Shown in pieces: positions 1-7,757 of a DNA stretch of 14,153 nt. A program made the translations under genes and the position numbers. Position 1 is the stretch's first letter. The number at the start of each line of letters is the position of its first letter. Source of the DNA: Oscillospiraceae bacterium (GTDB lineage Bacteria > Bacillota > Clostridia > Oscillospirales > Oscillospiraceae); the NCBI GenBank assembly GCA_017624645.1, contig JAGAMQ010000033.1:1-14153 (forward strand), in the 5' to 3' direction. The notes below the pieces were generated by a model. It was not told the origin of the DNA. It saw only the letters and a program-made list of their open reading frames with translations, and did no database searches.

Positions 1-1536
1 ACCTGTATTGTCCAGAAGATTCTTCATCTGCTGACCCTCCCGGGCGATCTGCAATCCGGCATCGTCAAAGGTATAGCCCATCTGGGTCTTGATCTTATTG
101 ACACCGTCACTTTGGATCTTATCCACGGTGATCTGCAGGCTTTGAGCCGTTTGGCTCACCTGGGTCATTTGGGTCTGCACCTCGTTCATCTGGGCAGTTT
201 GGGCGCTGACCTGTCCCCGGATACCCTGCAGGTCTGCCTCCACAAGGGTCAGCTTTCCCGCCTGGTCAGTATTTTCCAGCCGCAGTCCATCCACATCCAT
301 GCGCAAATTCAGCACTTTCCCCTGCAGGGAAGCGAGCTGCCGGTTATTGAAGGTCGTGGTGCTGTCTCTGGAGGAGCTGCCGGTACATTCCAGTGTATCC
401 TTCTGCCCCTTCTGGACCTTTGTCATCACATAGGCTGTGATGGTCCTGCCGTTTCGGTCGGTGATCTCCACGGTGTTGCCTGCGTGGATCCGGAAGCTTG
501 CCGGTACCGCCACTTTACAGGGGGTGTAGCGCACCCCCTGCAGGAGTTCAAACAGCACCTCTGCAACAGGCGTCAGCTCATCACCGGTAACAGCACTCAA
601 AAGTGGGTTGCCAGTAATGATATAGGTGTTGACCGCATCCGGGATGCCGTCCGGATAGACGGTTCCCACATCTTCCTCATTCTGCCGGATCTGCACCTTC
701 TCAATGGGTGCAACCTCGAAATCCTCAAAGGTCAGCCCGTTCTGGAAGAAGGGGATCTGCTCCGCAGCCTTTTCCAAAAGCAGGGAAACATTTCCCGCTC
801 CATCATCAGAAATCGAAAGTCGGTCCGAGATAAGGATCACATTACCCTCACCGTCGTCCTCTGCCACAACATCCTCTGCCATGAGATGCAGGGCACCGTT
901 GGAATACACGATTTCCTCCGCCGCCTTTGTGGTAGCGATTGCCACACCCTCGGCTGGGGTGTACCAAGTAAATTCCAGATCTCCATCTGCCGTCGCCCGG
1001 CAAAACCGGCCGGCAGCCTCACCGATCCACTGCATAAGCTGCCGACCGGTTATCCCATCTGGAGAAAACTGCCGGACAGGATATCCGCCGCTGGGGATCT
1101 CTGTGTTCTTCAGAACCAGTCCGCAGGCCTCACAGGTCATAGACGCCAGATCAAACAGGGTGTAAGGCCATGCATCCAGACCGGCAAACCATTGGGTCAG
1201 GTCCTTATCCAGCCTTGTCACCCTGTCATAGGCGGTTACCTGCAGACTGTTTGCGGTGGGACGCGTAGGTTTCTCCGCCGTGAAGATACCCACCTTATAG
1301 CGCTCGCCTGCGTCTGACAGGCGGTAGATCTCCAGCTCATCGCCTGCATGGATACAAACTCCGCCGCCGGGAGTGAACAGCTTGAGCTCCACCATGTTTG
1401 CGCAGCAGGAGCCCAGGGTCAGATCCGTGCCGCTGTTGACGCATTGGGTCACGGTGATGCTTTGTATCGCGTTCCGGTTACCCGTCCCGGAAAACAGCTC
1501 CGTGCCGTCGGGAAGTCGTACCAATGTTCTTAACAT
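1..1536 (-). CDS. Phage tail hub/spike (Tal-like) protein, partial at left edge
   Basis: This is a minus-strand reading frame open for 512 codons from the ATG at 1536 to the window edge, so the C-terminus is missing. I translated it by hand and found no stop. It begins MLRTLVRLPDGTELFSG. A hub-like N-terminal half contains the segments GDELEIYR and VTAYDRVTRLDKDL. After about residue 380 it becomes a Gln-rich coiled coil (roughly 410-480), followed by KTQMGYTFDDAGLQIAREG, a motif I associate with tail-tip or spike proteins of Firmicute siphophages. By position (last of the tail genes, after the tape measure and a distal-tail-type gene) it should form the tail tip and help in host recognition or wall penetration. 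The Shine-Dalgarno GGAGGTGAT overlaps the stop of the upstream gene, so translation is probably coupled. The family assignment is inference; the tail role is fairly safe. Confidence 0.8.
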   Translation of the reverse strand, partial: MLRTLVRLPDGTELFSGTGNRNAIQSITVTQCVNSGTDLTLGSCCANMVELKLFTPGGGVCIHAGDELEIYRLSDAGERYKVGIFTAEKPTRPTANSLQVTAYDRVTRLDKDLTQWFAGLDAWPYTLFDLASMTCEACGLVLKNTEIPSGGYPVRQFSPDGITGRQLMQWIGEAAGRFCRATADGDLEFTWYTPAEGVAIATTKAAEEIVYSNGALHLMAEDVVAEDDGEGNVILISDRLSISDDGAGNVSLLLEKAAEQIPFFQNGLTFEDFEVAPIEKVQIRQNEEDVGTVYPDGIPDAVNTYIITGNPLLSAVTGDELTPVAEVLFELLQGVRYTPCKVAVPASFRIHAGNTVEITDRNGRTITAYVMTKVQKGQKDTLECTGSSSRDSTTTFNNRQLASLQGKVLNLRMDVDGLRLENTDQAGKLTLVEADLQGIRGQVSAQTAQMNEVQTQMTQVSQTAQSLQITVDKIQSDGVNKIKTQMGYTFDDAGLQIAREGQQMKNLLDNTG

Positions 1537-1548
1537 GGCATCACCTCC

Positions 1549-1923
1549 TCAGCACTGGATGATCGTGAAGGCGTAATTGCTCCACAGACCGGTACGGGCA
1601 TTTTTCCAGCTGATGGAATACTTGGACCGGTAAGCGGTACAGGAAACTTGCTTTGTGCTGTCCAGCCGGTCAGGATGGGAAAATTCAAATTCCGGCGCAT
1701 CCGGAAACAGGCTCTCCATATACTGCCGCTCCTGCTCCGTGAGATGGGAGTAGGAGAAGGTCCAAGAGCCTACCTTGTAGCGGACCGGGATACGGTGCAT
1801 CACACCGCTTTCATCCCGGCCGGAATCGCCGTCATCCAGATCCTCGTAGCTCACCGCCACCTCTTCATCCGGGACCAGCATAGGCTTACCGTTGATCTTG
1901 AAAAGTTCTGTGGTGGCTCTCAT
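1549..1923 (-). CDS. Small phage tail protein in distal-tail position
   Basis: This is a 124-aa protein, MRATTELFKINGKPMLVPDEE..., ending in FTIIQC. It lies between the tape measure and the tail hub gene, which is where siphophages place the distal tail (Dit) protein that joins the tube to the hub. It is much shorter than a classical two-domain Dit and could represent only the N-terminal belt domain. It has no signal peptide or membrane segment. The start overlaps the tape-measure stop by 4 nt (ATGA), the usual sign of translational coupling. Its own stop overlaps the ribosome-binding site of the next gene. I do not recognise the family with certainty, so the Dit-like call rests on position. 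Confidence 0.75.
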   Translation of the reverse strand: MRATTELFKINGKPMLVPDEEVAVSYEDLDDGDSGRDESGVMHRIPVRYKVGSWTFSYSHLTEQERQYMESLFPDAPEFEFSHPDRLDSTKQVSCTAYRSKYSISWKNARTGLWSNYAFTIIQC

Positions 1924-3692
1924 ACCTGACCCCCCTTCACCACTGCCATCCGGGTGTTGTAGCGGCTGACCGCACTGGCGATCACATCGTCACCGATGGA
2001 AATGCCCAGCACCGCCTCCAAAATTTCCCGTAGCACTGCCACAGTGGCTTCATGGCCTGCCATGTTGCCGGCAATGAAGTCACCCATCACCGCAGCCACC
2101 GCCTCCTGGATGGTGGCAAGGGGCGCTTCCACATTGGTGCCATGGCGCTGATCACCCACCATGGCAAGAAACGGCTTGTTGGCAGGCAGCACCGCACCCT
2201 GGGCAAGGTACGGGATCTGGGGCGCAGTCACAGTTTTCAGATGAAAACCGAGGGTCTTGCCCCCCAGCCCCGGGATCCACCGAGGCAGCGTAAAGGACAG
2301 CCCATTCACAGCCTTTATTGCCGCGTTGATTCCGGAGCAAATACCCCGAAGAACGCCGTTCACAGAGCCAATAATGCTGTTTGCCGTATTGCGGAAACCA
2401 ACTCCCAGGGGATTGAGCACCCTTTCCCGGAACCAGGCAGACGCACCCTGCCATGCGTTTTTTACGCCCTGCCAGGCAGAACCGGCAGCAGATGTCATCT
2501 TATTCCAACCGGACACCGCCAATAAAATTGCCGGTCCCAGCGCCGCGACAGCAGTACCCAACGAACCAGCCACCGTCTTGACGGCGCCCATAGCCACGCC
2601 GAAAAGATTCATTTGGGAGGTACTCTTTGCTCCGAACAGACCAAAATTCCCGAAAGCACCGTTGCAATCCAGCAAATTCATGGTCACCAGCGCGATCGCA
2701 GCCGCCACTAAAAGCGCCATCTCCCGGTTTTCCGCTGCCCAGTTGGCAATGCCTATGATTTTTTGTGTCAGCCAATCCAATGCATTGAGCAGAGTCTGCC
2801 CTGCCCACTGTCCCATGGGCACAAGAAGCTTCTCCCACAGCCACACCAAAGCCGGTTTGACCACATAGATCACCGACGACAATGTCTGTACCGCCACAGT
2901 AAGCAGCTTCAGAAATTTAGGTACAGCCTCCTCAATGGTCCACCTTGTCAGGGGAAACAAAATCTCATCCCAGAAGAAATTCAGCCCCGCATACAATGTG
3001 GGAATGTGGAGCTTCACCGCCTCGTACAACAAACCCAGCTGATGGATAGCAGGACCGAAATCGATGCTGCGCAGATCCTGGGCAACCCCCTTCAGCATTT
3101 CCAGAAGCACTGTTTGAGAAAAATCCAGCTTCGGAAGGGTCTGTTCCGCCGGGGTATTCTGGGTTCCTGCGGTGCTTACCTTCGTGCCGCCGGAACTGCT
3201 GGCTTTCTTTTGCAAACGGTTCAGCTGGTCAAACCCCATGATGCTCCGCTGCAACGCCTTGGAGGTCACCTTGGTTGCCGCAGTGAGTTTCTTCTGGGAA
3301 GCGGTGGTTTTCTGTACGGTTTTGTCCGTCCCGAAAAGCACCTGCAGGATCTCCCCGAAATAGTTTGCCAGCTTGGTCGCTTCCTTTACGGCTTCTGTCA
3401 AAAAATCCACGGCATATTTTGCCGCCGGTGCCAGTGCGTTGCCCACAGCATTGGCAAGACGGCCAAAGGCCCCGTCCAGTTCTTTCAGTACCCCGTTCAG
3501 CTGACCGCTTTTCTCTACCGTCTGCCAAAGCCAGCCGGTAAGCAGGCCTGCCCCAAAGCAGGCAGCCAGCTTCATCTGCAGCGCCCCAAGGGTCTGTTCC
3601 AAGCTCTGCATTTCTCCCCGGACCTGCTGCAGCCCCAGCTGTGTCCCCATAATATCCAATTTATGAATATGGGTTTTATTTTTATTCGCCAT
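1920..3692 (-). CDS. Tail tape measure protein (short)
   Basis: This is a 590-aa protein. Its N-terminal part is helical (residues about 17-45, with repeated Leu/Gln), followed by a long amphipathic helical region rich in Ala, Lys and Thr. The motif GFDQLNRL near residues 151-158 recurs in tape measures of Clostridia phages. Hydrophobic stretches lie around 322-340 (ALLVAAAIALVTM) and further on (LGTAVAALGPAILLAV); tape measures often carry such segments for membrane passage of DNA. It sets tail length and is ejected at infection. By the rough rule of 1.5 angstrom per residue, the tail would be about 90 nm. It sits directly after the two chaperone genes, as is standard in siphophages. The start ATG at 3692 follows GGGAAGAAG and overlaps the previous gene by 11 nt. 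A later ATG at MGTQLG is possible. Confidence 0.92.
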   Translation of the reverse strand: MANKNKTHIHKLDIMGTQLGLQQVRGEMQSLEQTLGALQMKLAACFGAGLLTGWLWQTVEKSGQLNGVLKELDGAFGRLANAVGNALAPAAKYAVDFLTEAVKEATKLANYFGEILQVLFGTDKTVQKTTASQKKLTAATKVTSKALQRSIMGFDQLNRLQKKASSSGGTKVSTAGTQNTPAEQTLPKLDFSQTVLLEMLKGVAQDLRSIDFGPAIHQLGLLYEAVKLHIPTLYAGLNFFWDEILFPLTRWTIEEAVPKFLKLLTVAVQTLSSVIYVVKPALVWLWEKLLVPMGQWAGQTLLNALDWLTQKIIGIANWAAENREMALLVAAAIALVTMNLLDCNGAFGNFGLFGAKSTSQMNLFGVAMGAVKTVAGSLGTAVAALGPAILLAVSGWNKMTSAAGSAWQGVKNAWQGASAWFRERVLNPLGVGFRNTANSIIGSVNGVLRGICSGINAAIKAVNGLSFTLPRWIPGLGGKTLGFHLKTVTAPQIPYLAQGAVLPANKPFLAMVGDQRHGTNVEAPLATIQEAVAAVMGDFIAGNMAGHEATVAVLREILEAVLGISIGDDVIASAVSRYNTRMAVVKGGQV

Positions 3693-4263
3693 CTTCTTCC
3701 CTGCCTTTCTGCCGCTCCAGCAGTCGCTTCAGCCGGTCCTGCTCCTGAAGCTCCTGCGCTGAGTAGCGTTTTTTCAGCTCCACCCGGTCCTTGTTCTCCC
3801 GGTAGAAGTCCTGTTCCCAGGATTCCAGCTTTTTTCCCCGGCGCAGCTTGTCCCGGATGGCTACCACGGTGGAAAGCTGCCCCTGTCCGATGGCATGAAA
3901 CCAGGATAGAAAGGTCCACCAATGTACAAAGGGAAGCTGCCGGATCTCCTGTCCTGCCACCCGGTTTACATCCGCAACGATCATGGCTGCGTCCTGATCC
4001 CAGTCCATGAGACTGGGCCCGGGTTTTTCCTCTTGTCCGCAGGTAAGGAACCGACACAGGACCTGCATGGCTTCCCCTTTGTGGGAGGTGGGGATCTGTC
4101 CTTCAAAGAAAAGGCGCAGTGCCACCTCCCAGCGCATAAACTCCGGCAGTGCCGGGTCACGCAAATAGGAGAAGATCTCCAGCACATCCCGGAAATCTCC
4201 GTGAATGGGGTAGCTTTTCCCCCCTACGGTCAGCCGGTCAGGCAGGTGCCAAAGTTCGGTCAA
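3682..4263 (-). CDS. Tail assembly chaperone, Gp15 family
   Basis: This is a 193-aa protein of the bacteriophage Gp15 type, the second of the paired tail-assembly chaperones that coat the tape measure during tail polymerisation. Features seen are DFRDVLEIFSYLRDP, FFEGQIP, and a Trp-rich core with WWTFLSWFHAIG near residues 117-128. The C-terminus is highly charged (RLKRLLERQKGREEDGE). The only start in place is TTG at 4263, whose first bases overlap the TGA stop of the upstream chaperone (TTGA). No convincing Shine-Dalgarno precedes it, so it is made either by termination-reinitiation or by a -1 frameshift from the upstream gene. That arrangement is typical of tail chaperone pairs. Confidence 0.87.
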   Translation of the reverse strand: MTELWHLPDRLTVGGKSYPIHGDFRDVLEIFSYLRDPALPEFMRWEVALRLFFEGQIPTSHKGEAMQVLCRFLTCGQEEKPGPSLMDWDQDAAMIVADVNRVAGQEIRQLPFVHWWTFLSWFHAIGQGQLSTVVAIRDKLRRGKKLESWEQDFYRENKDRVELKKRYSAQELQEQDRLKRLLERQKGREEDGE

Positions 4264-4685
4264 AACCCACGGCGCTGACGGGCCTTTTCCAGCGCCTCAT
4301 CTCCGGCAAGCTGGGCGCACTGCCGGGCACCCTCGGTAAGGATAGGCTCCAGCGCCGCAAACAGATTGGTCACCACCCGCTGTCCGTTGGACGCCACCGC
4401 CAGCAGGTTCACGCCCCCGAGGATCTTGTCAAAATCGTTTTCCGGACCGAAAAGCCGGTTGAGCAGCTGCTTCATCCGGATATCTGCCTCATGAAGCAGC
4501 GCCACCACGGAAGCATCCTCCGAAGCGCTTTGCAGTCGCTGCTCCATTTCCTTCTCGATCTGTGCCAACTCACCGCTGATTTTCTCAAACCGCAAAAACA
4601 GGTTGGGATCCGAGGGGTTCAGCTTCAGAACACCCTGTCCCAGCTTGTACTGGCGTACACCGTTGTCAAAAGAGATCTTCTCCAT
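4260..4685 (-). CDS. Tail assembly chaperone, first of the pair
   Basis: This is a 141-aa protein, MEKISFDNGVRQYKLGQG..., lying between the tail tube and Gp15 genes. The N-terminus looks like a small beta domain; the rest is helical and charged (FEKISGELAQIEKEMEQRL, residues about 33-51). The motif FGPENDFDKILGG near 79-91 is seen in Firmicute tail chaperones. Its function would be to hold the tape measure soluble with Gp15 and recruit tail-tube subunits. The start ATG at 4685 is preceded on the coding strand by AGGAGG, with a good spacer. The stop TGA overlaps the TTG of Gp15. From just after GATGAG the -1 frame is open into Gp15, and it contains the candidate slippery run GGAAAAG at about 4282-4288. 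Confidence 0.82.
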   Translation of the reverse strand: MEKISFDNGVRQYKLGQGVLKLNPSDPNLFLRFEKISGELAQIEKEMEQRLQSASEDASVVALLHEADIRMKQLLNRLFGPENDFDKILGGVNLLAVASNGQRVVTNLFAALEPILTEGARQCAQLAGDEALEKARQRRGF

Positions 4686-4698
4686 AGCACATCCTCCT

Positions 4699-5175
4699 TT
4701 AGCCCTGGCTGAAAGTCCGCTGCTTCACATCAAAGCTGCCACAGACCTTGTTGCCGGTGTAGTGCAGGGTGAAGGGGATCTGATAGCCGGTGGTGTCGCC
4801 GCCGTAGGAGGTGACTTCGATGTACACTTCCTCCCGGATGGCAGGGAATTTGCCCTCCGCCTCCTGTTCCCACAGCTTCACCTCCACCACATCGGCCTTC
4901 AGCTGATCCAACACCTGATTCTCGTCGATGATCTTCTGCAGCCGCTCAAACAAGGCGCTGCCTGCCACCGCGTAGTAAGGCTCTACGGCGGCAGTTTTTT
5001 CATAACCGGAGATCAGCACAGAGGTTTCTCCCAGGATGTTCTTCTTGGTGTCCACCTGTGCAGACAGCTCAGGGCTGTACTCCTCCAGATCCTTGCCCAG
5101 CCGCTCGTAGTCAGCCTCCTGTCCGGACTGAGCAGCATTGATAAAATGAGCAAGATACTTTCTTTCAATTTTCAT
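4699..5175 (-). CDS. Major tail (tube) protein
   Basis: This is a 158-aa protein counted from the ATG at 5175 (MKIERKYLAHFINA). I prefer this start to an upstream in-frame ATG because AAAGGAG lies 10 nt before it at 5186-5192. The C-terminal half has the alternating beta pattern of tube proteins: EEVYIEVTSYGGDTTGYQIPF and then LHYTGNKVCGSFDV. The length and place (after the tail terminator and before the chaperones) match tail-tube proteins of A118-like siphophages. It would polymerise as hexameric rings around the tape measure. The start overlaps the end of the upstream gene by 11 nt. The function is well supported by order; no sequence-specific catalytic motif is expected. Confidence 0.83.
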   Translation of the reverse strand: MKIERKYLAHFINAAQSGQEADYERLGKDLEEYSPELSAQVDTKKNILGETSVLISGYEKTAAVEPYYAVAGSALFERLQKIIDENQVLDQLKADVVEVKLWEQEAEGKFPAIREEVYIEVTSYGGDTTGYQIPFTLHYTGNKVCGSFDVKQRTFSQG

Positions 5176-5581
5176 ATTGATGCTTCTCCTTTGTGTATTC
5201 AATGATTACCGCCACTTCATAAGTAGCCGTTCCGGACTGTTCCGCCCGGATCAGCCGCCCCTTCTCCAGGCGCAGCTGCAGATTTGTGCCGAACACCGTT
5301 TCCAATTCCCGGGGTGGATTTTCCAGCGCCCAGTTCTGCAGCGCCAGTAGCCAACCGGCAGAGGTTTCTGTCCGAAGTGCGGTGCGCCGCAGCAAGAAGC
5401 TTTGCCGCAGCCGAAGCTGCACCCCACCGGTCACATCCTCCTGCCGCTTTAGCACCTCCACGCCCCGGGGAAACAGGCCGCAGCCCTCGGGGATTGCCGG
5501 GGTGGTATCCACCGCCGGCAACCCCTCCTTCCATTGGGGAAACCCGGAAAGGTATTTCCCCAAAGCCTTTACATGCTGCAT
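5165..5581 (-). CDS. Tail terminator / minor capsid protein 3-like
   Basis: This is a 138-aa protein, MQHVKALGKYLSGFPQW, with the core EVLKRQEDVTGGVQLRLRQSFLLRR (about residues 42-66) and LLALQNWALE (about 79-88). It resembles the phage minor-capsid/tail-terminator family. I recall members of this family being mislabelled in databases as chloramphenicol resistance proteins; nothing here suggests resistance. It probably caps the tail tube and joins it to the head-closure complex. The ribosome-binding site GGAGG overlaps the stop of the upstream gene and lies 6 nt before the ATG at 5581. The gene ends inside the start region of the tail-tube gene. Confidence 0.75.
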   Translation of the reverse strand: MQHVKALGKYLSGFPQWKEGLPAVDTTPAIPEGCGLFPRGVEVLKRQEDVTGGVQLRLRQSFLLRRTALRTETSAGWLLALQNWALENPPRELETVFGTNLQLRLEKGRLIRAEQSGTATYEVAVIIEYTKEKHQYEN

Positions 5582-5584
5582 TGA

Positions 5585-5914
5585 TTACCTCCTTCCGGCT
5601 TCGGTATGGCACAGCACACTTCCAAAATAACAGGGCTTCACATATGCCACCTGGGAAAGTCCCGGCAAACTTACCGGCAGGAAGGTTTCCCAATCCACCG
5701 TTTCCGGTCCGACGCCGTCAAAGACCCGGTCGCCGGGTCGGATATCGCAGCTTCCGGGGATCACCAGCAAAAACTTGGTCTGCTGCCGCACCCCGTACTC
5801 CTGCTCGGTCTGTTGGATCTGCCAGCTGTAAAAGCACCCCTCCAGCACCTGCCGCCGGATTCCCTCCGGCTCTTCGCGGTACAGGGTCACAGTCTGGGAA
5901 AACTGAGGCAGCAT
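5585..5914 (-). CDS. Head-closure (stopper) type phage protein
   Basis: This is a 109-aa protein, MLPQFSQTVTLYREE. The middle has FLLVIPGSCDIRPGDRVFDGVGPE, and the C-terminus has VAYVKPCYF. The pattern VIPG...PGD+V..GVGPE followed by YVKP is shared by small head-completion proteins between capsid and tail genes in Clostridia prophages (I think the DUF6751 group). It would close the connector and offer a docking surface for the tail. The ATG at 5914 shares its A with the upstream stop (TGATG). A GTG at 5917 is an alternative start one codon earlier. A G-rich ribosome-binding site (AGGGGGG) lies 7 nt upstream of the ATG. Confidence 0.72.
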   Translation of the reverse strand: MLPQFSQTVTLYREEPEGIRRQVLEGCFYSWQIQQTEQEYGVRQQTKFLLVIPGSCDIRPGDRVFDGVGPETVDWETFLPVSLPGLSQVAYVKPCYFGSVLCHTEAGRR

Positions 5915-6240
5915 CACACCACCCCCCTACGGATGTCCAGATAGATCCCCGCCTTTCGGTAAAGCTCCCGGGCAAGCTCCCGGGCACCGCCGCTGTCAAA
6001 GCGCACGGATACGCTTCCCACGGTAGCTGAACCCAGAAACCGGCTGCTGCCATAGCTGTGAATCACCTCTGCCATGGCGCACAGCGCCATGCGCCGGCTG
6101 TCGGGACCGGGACACTCCACCTGATAGCGCCGTTCATAGTCCTCCAACACCGCGGCAGCCCGTGCTGCCGCGGCAGGAAATGCTTTCTCCGGAACGGTGC
6201 TGCCCAGGTAGGTATCCCTGTAAAAGTCAAAATCTACCAA
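5914..6240 (-). CDS. Head-tail connector/adaptor protein (gp6-like)
   Basis: This is a 108-aa helical protein, (M)VDFDFYRDTYLGSTVPEKAF, with Ala-rich helices (AAAARAAAVLEDY) and MALCAMAEVIHSYG near residues 51-64. This is the architecture of gp6/gp15-type adaptor proteins that bind under the portal ring. It is the first gene after the major capsid, the usual adaptor position. No ATG is available. The start is a TTG at 6240, with GGGAGGTG about 7 nt upstream. The stop overlaps the next gene's start. The assignment rests on size, helical content and position. Confidence 0.75.
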   Translation of the reverse strand: MVDFDFYRDTYLGSTVPEKAFPAAAARAAAVLEDYERRYQVECPGPDSRRMALCAMAEVIHSYGSSRFLGSATVGSVSVRFDSGGARELARELYRKAGIYLDIRRGVV

Positions 6241-6259
6241 CGCAGGACACCTCCCGGGA

Positions 6260-7207
6260 TTACTCGCCGATGGCGATATCCTTCAGCACTGCGGCCTTCA
6301 GAGTATTCTTCAGGGCAACGCCGGCCACCAGCTCCACCTCGCCGGTCTTCACCGCACCCGGACTTTCCAGATCGGGCATGTAGCAGCTGATGACACCGGT
6401 ACCCAGGGGGCTGATGCCGTGGAAGCCGTCCAGACCCAGACACACCGCATAGATGGCAGTCTTGCCATCCTCGGTGGGAATGACATCGCTGCTCTGCTCG
6501 CCGTCAAAGTACTTGCCCATATCCACCATGGGGATGCCGGCATAGGTCTCTACGAAGTTGCCGAAGTCATCCTGGCTGCGCTCGTAGTAACCTGCCCGAC
6601 GGGCAATGGAACGCAGCTTGATGAGCATGGCGCGGTTCATGAGCAGCAGGTCAGGAGTGCCGTCCACAGAAGCGATGAAAGCGTCCATCTCATCCAGGAA
6701 GGCGTTGTAGTTGTCATCCAGCTCCTGGGAGGTGGTCAGGCTCACGGTGCCGGTCAGCTCGTTGGCAGTGCCGGAAAGCAGCTTCTTCAGGCCGTCAAAG
6801 CCACCCTCATCACCGTCGCCGTTGATGGCCATGTTGTGGAAGAAGTTGGCAGTTGCCTTGATCTTCTGCTCCGCCTGAAATGCCATCTCATCGGCAGTAC
6901 CGGCGGTGTTTTGCAGTACTCTGTCCACCTGGAAAGAGCCGCCCATGATCACCGCACCGGTGGTCTTCTTCTCCCGCTTTGCTTCACCGGGGGTGTACTC
7001 GCTGCCCACGGTACGCACTGCAGCGGTAGCAGGAGACTTCAGCTGGATGTAGCCGTAGGTCAGAGTGCTGCCGCCGGTACCGGGGGAAATGCTGTTGTCA
7101 AAGGTCAGTCCCTCCAGCAGCTGAGAGCTGCGGCGGAACATATCCACGATCTGCTGATCAACCTTGTCGACCATGCCGACCTTTGCTTCCATAAGAGTAA
7201 TTGCCAT
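6260..7207 (-). CDS. Major capsid protein (HK97 fold)
   Basis: This is a 315-aa protein, MAITLMEAKVGMVDKVDQQIVDMFRRSS. Hallmarks of HK97-fold capsid proteins from prophages are present: TYGYIQLKSPATAAVRTVGSEYTP, a long-helix-like segment (AEQKIKATANFFHNMAINGD), and the P-domain/A-domain segment LLMNRAMLIKLRSIARRAGYYERS. AGIPMVDMGKYFD and AVLKDIAIGE close the protein. It has no N-terminal delta domain, and a separate scaffold gene lies just upstream, which fits an A118/SPP1-like assembly route without a maturation protease. The ATG at 7207 follows AAAGGAAG. It is the highest-confidence structural gene with the terminase. Confidence 0.93.
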   Translation of the reverse strand: MAITLMEAKVGMVDKVDQQIVDMFRRSSQLLEGLTFDNSISPGTGGSTLTYGYIQLKSPATAAVRTVGSEYTPGEAKREKKTTGAVIMGGSFQVDRVLQNTAGTADEMAFQAEQKIKATANFFHNMAINGDGDEGGFDGLKKLLSGTANELTGTVSLTTSQELDDNYNAFLDEMDAFIASVDGTPDLLLMNRAMLIKLRSIARRAGYYERSQDDFGNFVETYAGIPMVDMGKYFDGEQSSDVIPTEDGKTAIYAVCLGLDGFHGISPLGTGVISCYMPDLESPGAVKTGEVELVAGVALKNTLKAAVLKDIAIGE

Positions 7208-7213
7208 AGTTTT

Positions 7214-7675
7214 TTACTTCCTTTCGTATTTTTCCCGTAATGCTCCTGCCAGTGTGGCAGGATAATCTGTCCGGACACCTGACTGGGTGCCGGTGTTTGC
7301 TGCGTAGGGGGGCGGCACCGGATCCGTGTCAAAGAGATATCCGTTTTCTGTCTTCAGCGCTTCCATGGCTGCATCGATGGCACCGGGGATGTCCTCTGCG
7401 GCGCAGATGGCATCCATATCCAGAAGTGCGGCAATGGCTTTGACATTTCTGCCCCTGGCCTTTGCCACACCTGCCTGCAGGGCGTGTTCCAGCCGGAGGG
7501 CCTGCAGTTGCCGGTCATGGTCCTGCTGTGCCTGCCGGTACTTTTCCTCCCACTGGTCTCCTGCCTGCCGGGCGTTCTGGATATCCCTGCCGTTTTCTGC
7601 CATGATGGCATCGATGACTTCCTTGGGAAGCGCCTGCTCCCCTACTTTGATTGCCTGTAAAAATTCCCGTTTCAT
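7214..7675 (-). CDS. Phage scaffold protein (GP20 family)
   Basis: This is a 153-aa protein. The start MKREFLQAIKVGEQALPKEVIDAIMAENGRDI is typical of the phage minor structural GP20/scaffold family. Residues about 33-70 form a charged coiled coil (ARQAGDQWEEKYRQAQQDHD), followed by a region with AGVAKARGRNVKAIAALLD and a Pro-rich, flexible C-terminus. It would guide capsid shell assembly and then leave. It sits just upstream of the capsid gene with a 6-nt gap. The ATG at 7675 is preceded by AAAGGAT. The call is secure. Confidence 0.9.
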   Translation of the reverse strand: MKREFLQAIKVGEQALPKEVIDAIMAENGRDIQNARQAGDQWEEKYRQAQQDHDRQLQALRLEHALQAGVAKARGRNVKAIAALLDMDAICAAEDIPGAIDAAMEALKTENGYLFDTDPVPPPYAANTGTQSGVRTDYPATLAGALREKYERK

Positions 7676-7707
7676 TTTCTTATCCTTTCTGTGCTATGCT
7701 TTTTTAC

Positions 7708-7720
7708 GAGGTCGCACCTC
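7708..7720. other. Small hairpin in the portal-scaffold gap
   Basis: The gap between the portal stop and the scaffold start is 82 nt, the longest inside the operon. It holds a 5-3-5 inverted repeat, GAGGTCGCACCTC. On the coding (minus) strand it is followed by an A-run, not a T-run, so it is not a terminator for the operon. It could be an mRNA-processing or stability element upstream of the highly expressed scaffold and capsid genes. The function is unknown. Confidence 0.4.
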
Positions 7721-7757
7721 TGCACCTGACCCCTTTTACGCCCGGTCACGGCTAAAT

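Noticed and set aside
112..1317. Long plus-strand open frame (401 codons) opposite the left-end gene
   Set aside because: It is antisense to a minus-strand frame that reads as a tail protein throughout; the composition is Cys/His/Leu-rich with no domain and no ribosome-binding site.
2763..4010. Plus-strand open frame of 415 codons
   Set aside because: It is a shadow of the tape measure and Gp15 genes, with a His/Gln/Pro-rich non-protein-like composition.
5165..5581. Reading as a chloramphenicol resistance protein
   Set aside because: Some databases carry that label for this family, but there is no acetyltransferase or efflux motif and the position is within the neck genes.
6419..7240. Plus-strand open frame of 273 codons
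   Set aside because: It lies opposite the major capsid gene; Val/Gly/His-rich composition from the reverse of a Glu/Asp/Thr-rich gene.
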